Source: Chlamydia trachomatis
GTDB taxonomy: Bacteria; Chlamydiota; Chlamydiia; Chlamydiales; 2-12-FULL-49-11
Assembly (NCBI GenBank): GCA_945870925.1
Contig: CAMBTZ010000096.1
Span: 1 to 5,471 of the forward strand
Direction: 5' to 3'
Length of the DNA: 5,471 nucleotides
Position 1 is the stretch's first letter. Each line of letters opens with the position of its first letter. Position numbers and translations under genes: made by a program. A model generated the notes under the pieces. It did not search any database. It worked only from the letters and a program-made list of their open reading frames with translations, and had not been told where the DNA came from. Below, one piece after another: positions 1 through 5,471 of the stretch.

Positions 1-725
1 AACCCTATATCTGTTACAAAATCACCGACAACATTCATGCTAAGCAAAATATCACTATTCTGAAAATTCATCTCTTCTATAAAGGGTGTTAATTTATCTT
101 TTGCTGCAGCCATTAAAGGGCTGTGAAAAGCTCCTGAAACAGCCAGAGGAAGCACTCTTTTAGCGCCTCTATCTAGTAAATCTTTTGTGATACTATCCAC
201 TTTTTCTTTGCTGCAAGCAACAACAATTTGTCCCGGGCAATTAACATTTGCAATCCATGCACCACTTTTTGCAATCTCACTCTCATCTAAACCCATTACT
301 ACTAACATAGCACCTGGATCACTCTGGCAAGACTCCTGCATATACTGTCCACGGGCAGCTACAAGTTTTAAGGTTGAAGCAAAATTAAGTTTTTCTGCAG
401 CATATATAGCAGTATACTCTCCAAGACTTAGTCCGCCAGAAACATGCGGCTTTAAATCAGGGAACTGCTTTCTCATCGTATGCAAAATTGCACAGCTCGT
501 AACAAAAATTGCAGGCTGACTATATCTTGTCTCAGTCAACTTCTCCATAGGGCCATTGAAAATAATTTTAGACAATCCGAGAGAAAGAATATCATCTGCT
601 TGTTGAAAAACCTCTTTTGCTTCTAAAAACGTATCGTAAAAATCCCTTCCCATGCCAGGCCTTTGTGCTCCTTGCCCTGGAAATATAAATCCATTTTTAT
701 GCGGATACGTCCCTGAATTTGTCAT
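1..725 (-). CDS. fabD: Malonyl-CoA:ACP transacylase FabD (partial, C-terminus beyond window)
   Basis: FabD moves the malonyl group from malonyl-CoA to acyl carrier protein in the cytoplasm, supplying the extender unit for type II fatty acid synthesis. The reading frame is open from the ATG at 725 to the window edge, about 241 codons of a family length near 310. Visible landmarks are FIFPGQGAQ at residues 13-21 (oxyanion-hole Gln), the nucleophile elbow GLSLGEY with Ser100, Arg125 in ARGQYMQ (binds the malonyl carboxylate) and catalytic His201 in GAFHSPLM. All main catalytic residues are therefore present. The elbow is GLSLG rather than the more common GHSLG. The start is set by the 4-bp ATGA overlap with the end of fabH, which suggests translational coupling in one fabH-fabD operon. 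In chlamydiae fabG and acpP usually follow, which would lie left of this window. Family assignment is near certain. Confidence 0.96.
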   Translation of the reverse strand, partial: MTNSGTYPHKNGFIFPGQGAQRPGMGRDFYDTFLEAKEVFQQADDILSLGLSKIIFNGPMEKLTETRYSQPAIFVTSCAILHTMRKQFPDLKPHVSGGLSLGEYTAIYAAEKLNFASTLKLVAARGQYMQESCQSDPGAMLVVMGLDESEIAKSGAWIANVNCPGQIVVACSKEKVDSITKDLLDRGAKRVLPLAVSGAFHSPLMAAAKDKLTPFIEEMNFQNSDILLSMNVVGDFVTDIG

Positions 726-1732
726 ATCGTAAAGTCTCCACGTGCAGTTAAAATAAGTGAGCCCCATGTTAGACCTGCACCAAATGCAACTAAAAGGAGA
801 TTATCCTTATCTTTTATCCTATTCTCTACAACCAATTTCTCTAGAGCAAGCCCAATCGACGATGCTGAAGTATTTCCATAAAGCTCAACCACTTTAACAA
901 CTCTTTTATCATCAATTTTGCATCGTTTTGCAATAGCATCAATGATTCTAGCGTTTGCCTGATGAGGAACTAAATAGGTAATATCTGATTCTTTAAGACC
1001 CGATTGATGTATACATTCAATAGCAGAAGACTCCATGCGCCTAACTGCATGTTTAAAAATCTCTTTTCCATCCATTTTTAAGTAATGCAATCGCTTTTCA
1101 ACCGTTTCATGCGTTGCAGGATTTCTACATCCTCCAGCCGGTAATACTAATAATTCACTCTGCTCGCCATCTGCACCTAAAGAGACATTTCCAATCTCAA
1201 GACCCGAACCATTACCGGTAACTACACAAGCAGCAGCCCCATCTCCAAAAAGAATACAAGTATTTCGATCTTCATAATCAGTGATCGACGAGAGTTTTTC
1301 GGAAGCTACAATCAAAATATTTTTATACATTCCAGACTCAATAAATGATTTAGCAACAGCTAAGGCATAAATCATCCCTGTACAAGCAGCCTGAATGTCA
1401 AACGCACAAGCCTTACTTGCCTTAAGCCCTGCCTGTATCAAGCAGGCAGTACTTGGAAAAGAGTAATCCGGTGAGAGCGTCGCCACTATAATCAGATCTA
1501 TCTCATCCGCTTTCATTCCCGCACGCTCTAAAGCCACTCTTGCCGCTTTCACTCCCATATCAGAAGTATACTCATCAGATTTAGCAATATGGCGCTCTTT
1601 CATCCCGGTTCGCGAAATGATCCACTCATCCGATGTGTCAACTAATTTCTCCAAATCCAGATTCGTAAGAATCTTGTCCGGCAAATATATTCCCACAGCT
1701 GTTATATAAGCTTTCTTTAATGTCATACTCAT
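722..1732 (-). CDS. fabH: Beta-ketoacyl-ACP synthase III FabH (complete)
   Basis: FabH performs the first condensation of type II fatty acid synthesis, joining an acyl-CoA primer to malonyl-ACP. The 336-residue protein has the normal family length (about 320-335) and a thiolase fold. The catalytic triad is complete: Cys117 in DIQAACTG, His257 in LVPHQANARI (which also carries the ACP-contacting segment) and Asn287 in YGNTSA. The glycine-rich ending AFGAGLTWGS at 316-325 is typical. The N-terminal DEWIISRTGMKER segment at 35-47 is the usual CoA-binding region. Two starts are possible, ATG at 1732 or ATG at 1726 two codons later. Neither has a clear Shine-Dalgarno site, and homologues begin close to the ITAVGIYLP strand, so the choice changes only two residues. 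It is probably the first gene of the fab operon, transcribed divergently from recR, and its TGA overlaps the fabD ATG. Confidence 0.97.
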   Translation of the reverse strand: MSMTLKKAYITAVGIYLPDKILTNLDLEKLVDTSDEWIISRTGMKERHIAKSDEYTSDMGVKAARVALERAGMKADEIDLIIVATLSPDYSFPSTACLIQAGLKASKACAFDIQAACTGMIYALAVAKSFIESGMYKNILIVASEKLSSITDYEDRNTCILFGDGAAACVVTGNGSGLEIGNVSLGADGEQSELLVLPAGGCRNPATHETVEKRLHYLKMDGKEIFKHAVRRMESSAIECIHQSGLKESDITYLVPHQANARIIDAIAKRCKIDDKRVVKVVELYGNTSASSIGLALEKLVVENRIKDKDNLLLVAFGAGLTWGSLILTARGDFTI

Positions 1733-1802
1733 ATATTTTACCCGAACCTATTTTATTAAACCTAGTGCTTTTTATCCCAAAGCTGGCTAAAATCCCCAAA
1801 AT
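1733..1802. promoter_or_regulatory. Divergent fabH/recR intergenic spacer, probable promoter region
   Basis: These 70 bp separate the fabH and recR starts and must hold the control signals for at least the fab operon. On the minus strand, TTGGGA (1780-1775) could be a -35 element. It is followed after 16 bp by TAATAA (1758-1753), or after 19 bp by the better match TAAAAT (1755-1750). Neither pairing is canonical, and the leader would be very short. No convincing recR promoter or ribosome-binding site is seen on the plus strand. The specific boxes are tentative; that the spacer is regulatory is an inference from the divergent layout. Confidence 0.3.
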
Positions 1803-2399
1803 ATGAGCTATCCCCCAGCACTTCAAAAATTAATTTCATTCTTAAGAAAATTTCCCGGAGTCGGAAAAAAAACAGCTGAACGCTTCGCTTTTCAAATAAT
1901 TTCTTGGAAGACAGACGACCTGACAGCTTTTGCAGACCTCTTAAACAATATAAAGAAAAATTTAATCACCTGTTCCACCTGCAGAGCTCTCTTTGAAAAA
2001 TCAAACTGCCCCTTCTGTGACCTCTCAAACCGAGATCCAAATTTTCTCTGCATCGTCGCCTCACCAAAAGACATCTTCTCCATAGAATCAACCGGCGTCT
2101 ATAAAGGCCTCTATCATGTAATCCCGGGACTTCTATCCCCAATTGATGGCATCGGCCCAAAAGAGCTTTATTTCAATGAACTAAAAACACGCCTATCGCA
2201 CCAAAATACCAAAGAACTCATTCTCGCCCTCGACACTACAATCGAAGGTGACGCCACCTCCCTCTTCCTAAAAAAAGAACTCACACCCTCTGGCATCAAC
2301 GTCTCCCGCCTCGCTATGGGCATGCCCCTAGGCTCCAGCCTCGACTTTCTCGACGAAGGCACCCTATCAAGAGCCTTCTCCTCTCGCCTCCCCTTATAA
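1803..2399 (+). CDS. recR: Recombination mediator protein RecR (complete)
   Basis: RecR works with RecO (and RecF) in the cytoplasm to load RecA onto SSB-coated single-stranded DNA during gap repair. The 198-residue length is typical of the family. Domains in order: an N-terminal helix-hairpin-helix with FPGVGKKTAERFAF at 17-30; a four-cysteine zinc finger (Cys57, Cys60, Cys69, Cys72); a Toprim domain from about residue 81 containing LSPIDGIGP (111-119) and TIEGDATSLFL (146-156); and a C-terminal segment SRLAMGMPLG (168-177) ending in a TLSRAFSSR motif. The Toprim glutamate expected in the VVESP-type strand is Ala86 here (IVASPKD). An in-frame TAA at 1788-1790 makes ATG 1803 the only sensible start; it lacks a clear Shine-Dalgarno site. 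Codon third positions are unusually C-rich, most strongly after about 2040, unlike bamA. No terminator is obvious after the stop. Confidence 0.96.
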   Translation: MSYPPALQKLISFLRKFPGVGKKTAERFAFQIISWKTDDLTAFADLLNNIKKNLITCSTCRALFEKSNCPFCDLSNRDPNFLCIVASPKDIFSIESTGVYKGLYHVIPGLLSPIDGIGPKELYFNELKTRLSHQNTKELILALDTTIEGDATSLFLKKELTPSGINVSRLAMGMPLGSSLDFLDEGTLSRAFSSRLPL

Positions 2400-2439
2400 C
2401 GAATTGAATTTGCTATATAAGATGTTCCAATGAAAAAAT

Positions 2440-2491
2440 CGCCTAAAATTCAAACCATCTAGTACGAGCTAGACCTCAGTTTAAAAAGGCG
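2440..2491. repeat. Nested imperfect inverted repeat (possible RNA hairpin) downstream of recR
   Basis: Three arms nest on one axis: CGCCT (2440-2444) with AGGCG (2487-2491), AAAC (2452-2455) with GTTT (2479-2482), and TCTAG (2458-2462) with CTAGA (2469-2473) around a 6-base loop. The arms are short and separated by asymmetric internal loops. It could be a transcript-end structure for recR or a fold in a bamA leader, or it could be chance in AT-rich DNA. No U-tract follows, which argues against a standard intrinsic terminator. Confidence 0.3.
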
Positions 2492-2517
2492 CTTTAAGCT
2501 TTTAACACAGCTTTTAA
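2491..2517. repeat. Short direct repeats GCTTTAA / GCTTTTAA / GCTTTTAA
   Basis: GCTTTAA (2491-2497) abuts GCTTTTAA (2498-2505), and the latter recurs at 2510-2517. AGCTTTTAA is repeated exactly with a 12-bp period (2497-2505 and 2509-2517). TTAAAAAG (2481-2488) can also pair with CTTTTAA (2499-2505) with one bulged A. The spacing near one helical turn would suit a protein-binding site upstream of bamA, but low-complexity AT-rich sequence can give this by chance. Confidence 0.35.
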
Positions 2518-2611
2518 GATGAAGCGAACATAAAAAAATAATTTAAGTTCTATTCGCAAGATTTGTTTTTCTCTTTTGGTAAAAATGGGGTTGTGTTAAA
2601 TTTTCTCCTGT

Positions 2612-4996
2612 ATGAAACTTCTTTTTGTCTGTCTATTTTCTTTGCTTCAATTATTTGGAGCTACCCCGTCGCAGGTTGAACCTTATGAAGGTTTACCGGT
2701 TCGCAAGATCAGTATTAATGTTGAAAACCAAGCACCTGATGAAGTTGATGAAGAGGCTTCTGTCATCTACAAGATGCACACAAAGATGGGTGATCCGTTT
2801 GACCAGGAAGTGTTTGATCGTGATTTGAAAACATTATCTGATGAATATGAATGGGTGGAACCAGGCGTTAAGGTTGAAAACAGCCAGGTATTGATCTCTA
2901 TTTCATTGAAAAAGCGGCCTGTTATAACTAGCTTTGTAATTGAAGGCTCCTCATATAAAGACAAAAAAATCTTGAGTGAAGCCGATCTTACAACAGGAAT
3001 GTCCTATAATCAGGAAGAATTTTATAAATCCATCCAGAAAATCCGTGATTTCCTTGTGAAAAAGGGTTTCTTTAAAGCTGATATTTCTTACAAAGTTGAA
3101 AATACTCCGAACAATAATGAGATAACAGTACACATTACAATCAATGAAGGGCCGACTGGAAGAATTAATCAAATTTTATTTGAAGGGTTTACAAAGGCTG
3201 AAGAAAAAGAAATTTTAGAACTGATTCGGGTTCGTAAATTTAACATCCTTACAAGCTGGCTTACAGGCTCAGGAACTATTAAGGAAGAAGAACTAGATCC
3301 TGATATTCAAGGCATTGTCCATCACATGCAGAATCATGGCTATGTAGATGCTCACGTGACTATGAGATTAGAGGATCTACCAAAAAATAAGCTCGGACTA
3401 GTCTTTGTTTTAAGTCGCGGACCTAAATATTCTATTCACAATATTAATTTTTCAGGCGCAACTCTTAAAACTGAAGAAGAGTTAAAAAAGGCATCTCATC
3501 TACAGCCGGGTGAAACATTCTCGATTGATAAAATCAGAGCAGCACAAGAAAAGATACGTCAGATTTATACGCAGGAAGGTTATCTTCATACAAACGTTGA
3601 CTATAGATTGGATATTCTTTCAGCTACTCCTGAATATGACATCAGTTTTAATGTAGAAGAGTCACAAAAATACCGAGTTGGACTCGTAATGGTCTCCGGA
3701 AATTACGCTACTTCAAAAAATGTTGTTTATAACAATATTGATATCGAACCGGGCGAAGTATTTGATTCAAGAAAGATCAAGTCAACCCAAGACAGATTAC
3801 AATCTACCGGCTACTTTAAAAACGTAAACGTCTACCCTGTCAAATCAGATGAGCATCAATATGGCGCATCTGAGTACTGTGATGTAATGGTAGAAGTCAA
3901 CGAAGCTCAAACTGGTAATGCTAGCCTCTTTGCCGGAGCCAGCTCAACTGACAGTGTTTTTGGAGGTATAGACCTTACAGAAAACAATTTCAGCATTGCA
4001 GGATTTAGAAACGTCTGGTCTAAAGGTCCTACCGCCTTTCGTGGTGGAGGACAATACCTACAAGTCAAGGGTACTATAGGAAAAAAAGAGAGTGATGTAA
4101 ATGTATCATGGCTCAACCCTTATTTTAATGACTCACTATGGAGATTCGGAATTGATCTTCAATATAGTACGAGCACAATTTTGGCAGACGATTATCGCCT
4201 GAACACAATTGGGACAACTTTGAATACCTCATACCCTGTATCATCCTATTTTACTTATGGATTTCGCTTCAGAGTAAAAAACTCAGTAACATCGGTTAAC
4301 GGTAAAGAAAAAGAAAGAAGCCCCCTTGAATACGCTCAAAAACTAAACAATGGTATTGTATCAGCGCTTGCAACAACAGCCGGATTTGATACAACAGATA
4401 GTATATTTAAGCCTCACAGAGGATTCAGATCTAATTTTGAAACTGAATTTGGAGGCCTTGTAAGAAATGATGTTGAGATGAATGACATTCCGTTTGTTAG
4501 ATTTGGCTATCTCAACTCTTACTACTATCCTGTATGGAGAAAAGGGACATTAAAAGTAAGAGCCGACTTTAAATTTACCCAACCACTTTCAGGCGGCAAT
4601 GGCGGAGATTTTCCACTTGCAGAACGTTATTTCTTAGGTGGTGAAGGTACAGTTAGAGGTTATGCTCCCGGTAAAGTGGGTCCTCTTTATGAAACCACGA
4701 ATGACCCTCAAGGCGGAATGTCATCAGGTCTTTTATCTTTTGAATATTTACAAAACATCATTAAACCCTTGGATCTATTTGCATTTGTTGATGCCGGTGC
4801 GATCTCTTTAAATCCTTGGCGTTTAAATCAAGCAGTTGCCACTTATGGCGTTGGTGCACGTATTGATATTGGAAAACGTCTCCCCTTTGTATTTGGCGTC
4901 GGTTTTCCTCTTGGATTAAGCAGTGAAGCCTATGCTCGATTTAAAGACGAAAGTAGAGAGCAAAGATTTTTCTTTAGTATGGCAGGTCAATTTTAA
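2612..4996 (+). CDS. bamA: Outer-membrane protein assembly factor BamA (Omp85/YaeT, complete)
   Basis: BamA is the outer-membrane core of the BAM machine that folds and inserts beta-barrel proteins. At 794 residues it matches the family (about 790-810). A signal peptide covers roughly residues 1-17 (hydrophobic LLFVCLFSLLQLFGA). Five POTRA domains follow at about 29-101, 104-179, 182-268, 272-349 and 355-431, each ending in the usual strand of alternating hydrophobic residues. The 16-strand barrel fills about 437-794. Hallmarks in the barrel are GFDTTDSIFKPHRG (591-604), the L6-loop VRGY at 681-684 with conserved Arg682 inside GGEGTVRGYAPG, and a C-terminal beta-signal QRFFFSMAGQF ending in Phe794. 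An in-frame TAA at 2597-2599 fixes the ATG at 2612. No Shine-Dalgarno precedes it; the sequence just upstream is pyrimidine-rich, TTTTCTCCTGT. skp begins 15 bp after its stop, so the two are probably one operon. Confidence 0.97.
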   Translation: MKLLFVCLFSLLQLFGATPSQVEPYEGLPVRKISINVENQAPDEVDEEASVIYKMHTKMGDPFDQEVFDRDLKTLSDEYEWVEPGVKVENSQVLISISLKKRPVITSFVIEGSSYKDKKILSEADLTTGMSYNQEEFYKSIQKIRDFLVKKGFFKADISYKVENTPNNNEITVHITINEGPTGRINQILFEGFTKAEEKEILELIRVRKFNILTSWLTGSGTIKEEELDPDIQGIVHHMQNHGYVDAHVTMRLEDLPKNKLGLVFVLSRGPKYSIHNINFSGATLKTEEELKKASHLQPGETFSIDKIRAAQEKIRQIYTQEGYLHTNVDYRLDILSATPEYDISFNVEESQKYRVGLVMVSGNYATSKNVVYNNIDIEPGEVFDSRKIKSTQDRLQSTGYFKNVNVYPVKSDEHQYGASEYCDVMVEVNEAQTGNASLFAGASSTDSVFGGIDLTENNFSIAGFRNVWSKGPTAFRGGGQYLQVKGTIGKKESDVNVSWLNPYFNDSLWRFGIDLQYSTSTILADDYRLNTIGTTLNTSYPVSSYFTYGFRFRVKNSVTSVNGKEKERSPLEYAQKLNNGIVSALATTAGFDTTDSIFKPHRGFRSNFETEFGGLVRNDVEMNDIPFVRFGYLNSYYYPVWRKGTLKVRADFKFTQPLSGGNGGDFPLAERYFLGGEGTVRGYAPGKVGPLYETTNDPQGGMSSGLLSFEYLQNIIKPLDLFAFVDAGAISLNPWRLNQAVATYGVGARIDIGKRLPFVFGVGFPLGLSSEAYARFKDESREQRFFFSMAGQF

Positions 4997-4997
4997 C

Positions 4998-5002
4998 AGG
5001 AG
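4998..5002 (+). promoter_or_regulatory. Shine-Dalgarno site for skp
   Basis: AGGAG starts 2 nt after the bamA stop codon and lies 9 nt before the ATG at 5012. It is the only strong Shine-Dalgarno match before any start in this window, and it decides the skp start. It suggests that skp is translated independently and efficiently from the shared bamA-skp transcript. Confidence 0.8.
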
Positions 5003-5011
5003 TATTTAACA

Positions 5012-5471
5012 ATGAAGCGTTATGTAGCAGGAATTTGTTTAGCACTTTTAGTCCCTTTTGGAGCTTTAAAAGCTGCCGATAAAGGATTAAATATCGGAAT
5101 TGTAAATTTCGGTAAATGTATTGAAACATCAAAATATGGTCAATTTGAACAAAAACAATTTGAAACAATTAGAGTTCAAATGCAAAAGTCAATACAAGAT
5201 CTAGATGAGCAATTAAATGCTTCGGCAACTAAATTGCAAGACAAAGATTTTATTGACTCATTAAGCCCGGAAGCTGAACACGAGTTGAAACAAAAATTTC
5301 AGCAACTTGGTGAAGAATTACAACGTTATCAATCACAATATTATCAAATCATGCAACAAGCAAACATGAAGCTTATGCAAACTGTTGCGGAACTTATTAA
5401 TGAAGCATCTGGAAATGTTGCAAAAAAAGCTCATTTGTCACTTGTCTTAAATAAAGATGCAGCTTTTCATT
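5012..5471 (+). CDS. skp: Periplasmic chaperone Skp/OmpH family (partial, C-terminus beyond window)
   Basis: Skp is a trimeric periplasmic chaperone that holds unfolded outer-membrane proteins and delivers them to the BAM complex. The frame is open from ATG 5012 to the edge: 153 codons, against about 160-175 for the family, so only a short tail is missing. A signal peptide MKRYVAGICLALLVPFGALKA ends near residue 21 or 22. The mature start LNIGIVNFGKCIETSKYGQ (26-44) matches the beta-strand that opens Skp proteins. A long Gln/Glu/Lys-rich helical region (about 45-135) forms the coiled-coil arms. AKKAHLSLVLNKDAAF (137-152) matches the closing strand region of the family (the VAKKEGYTLVLDKNAV type). 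Cys9 lies in the signal peptide but not in a lipobox, so it is not predicted to be a lipoprotein. It lies 15 bp after bamA, as in many Gram-negative bacteria, where lpxD often follows. Confidence 0.93.
   Translation, partial: MKRYVAGICLALLVPFGALKAADKGLNIGIVNFGKCIETSKYGQFEQKQFETIRVQMQKSIQDLDEQLNASATKLQDKDFIDSLSPEAEHELKQKFQQLGEELQRYQSQYYQIMQQANMKLMQTVAELINEASGNVAKKAHLSLVLNKDAAFH

Larger units (their letters stand above)
2400..2611. other. Non-coding recR-bamA gap, probable bamA leader/promoter region
   Basis: This 212-bp stretch is the longest non-coding interval in the window. It holds a nested dyad (2440-2491), tandem GCTTTTAA-type repeats (2491-2517) and an A/T-rich tract before bamA. I see no tRNA, no protein-coding frame above 10 codons and no hairpin followed by a T-run that would make a clear terminator. 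The most promoter-like pair near bamA is TTGGTA (2576-2581) with TAAATT (2597-2602), but its 15-bp spacing is short and it would leave only a few bases of leader. The bamA promoter is therefore inferred from position, not recognised. Confidence 0.5.

Noticed and set aside
187..519. Plus-strand open frame of 110 codons opposite fabD
   Set aside because: It lies wholly antisense to a well-conserved fabD frame with intact catalytic motifs, and its translation has no recognisable domain. It is a shadow frame.
1772..1780. DnaA box TTATCCCAA in the fabH/recR spacer, suggesting an origin with the skew change
   Set aside because: It is a single 7-of-9 match to TTATCCACA with no cluster, and it does not sit at the skew change point.
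1638..1826. Minus-strand 62-codon frame spanning the fabH start and the divergent spacer
   Set aside because: It overlaps the fabH 5' end in another frame and the recR start. It has no family resemblance and no ribosome-binding site.
2430..2462. Tiny frame MKKSPKIQTI in the recR-bamA gap as a leader peptide
   Set aside because: It has only ten residues, no Shine-Dalgarno site, and no run of regulatory codons of the kind attenuator leaders show.
2440..2505. Intrinsic terminator for recR
   Set aside because: The stems are short with large internal loops, and no T-run follows either possible hairpin, so I list only a dyad.
5012..5075. Lipoprotein signal in Skp from Cys9
   Set aside because: The residues before the cysteine (AGI) do not form a lipobox, and the sequence ends in an ordinary signal peptidase I type site.
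4974..5168. Minus-strand 64-codon frame across the bamA/skp junction
   Set aside because: It is antisense to the end of bamA and the start of skp, with no initiation signal or recognisable domain.

Overview
The window looks like ordinary core chromosome of a member of the Chlamydiae. The gene order fabD-fabH (minus strand), then recR, bamA and skp/ompH (plus strand) is, as I recall it, the order around CT238 to CT242 in Chlamydia trachomatis. Every protein here also reads as a chlamydial-type version of its family. The DNA is visibly AT-rich, and Shine-Dalgarno sites are weak or absent except before skp. An amoeba- or arthropod-associated (environmental) chlamydia is plausible, but genus and species cannot be fixed from sequence reading alone.

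Layout: 1-725 (minus) holds the N-terminal three quarters of fabD, cut by the window edge. 722-1732 (minus) is complete fabH, whose stop codon overlaps the fabD start as ATGA. 1733-1802 is a short divergent spacer. 1803-2399 (plus) is complete recR. 2400-2611 is a 212-bp non-coding gap with a nested dyad and short direct repeats. 2612-4996 (plus) is complete bamA (Omp85). 5012-5471 (plus) is skp/ompH, 15 bp after bamA and cut by the right edge before its stop codon.

How the genes work together: FabH and FabD start type II fatty acid synthesis. FabD makes malonyl-ACP, and FabH condenses it with an acyl-CoA primer. On the other side, BamA inserts beta-barrel proteins into the outer membrane, and Skp carries the unfolded barrels across the periplasm to it. 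In many Gram-negative bacteria lpxD follows skp, which would tie this operon to lipid A synthesis, but that lies beyond the window. RecR, a RecFOR-pathway recombination mediator, sits between the two modules.

I found no mobile element, CRISPR array, RNA gene or candidate novel system. The points most worth a second look are the strong C-over-G strand bias that stops at the recR/bamA gap, the substituted Toprim glutamate in RecR, and the structured gap upstream of bamA.
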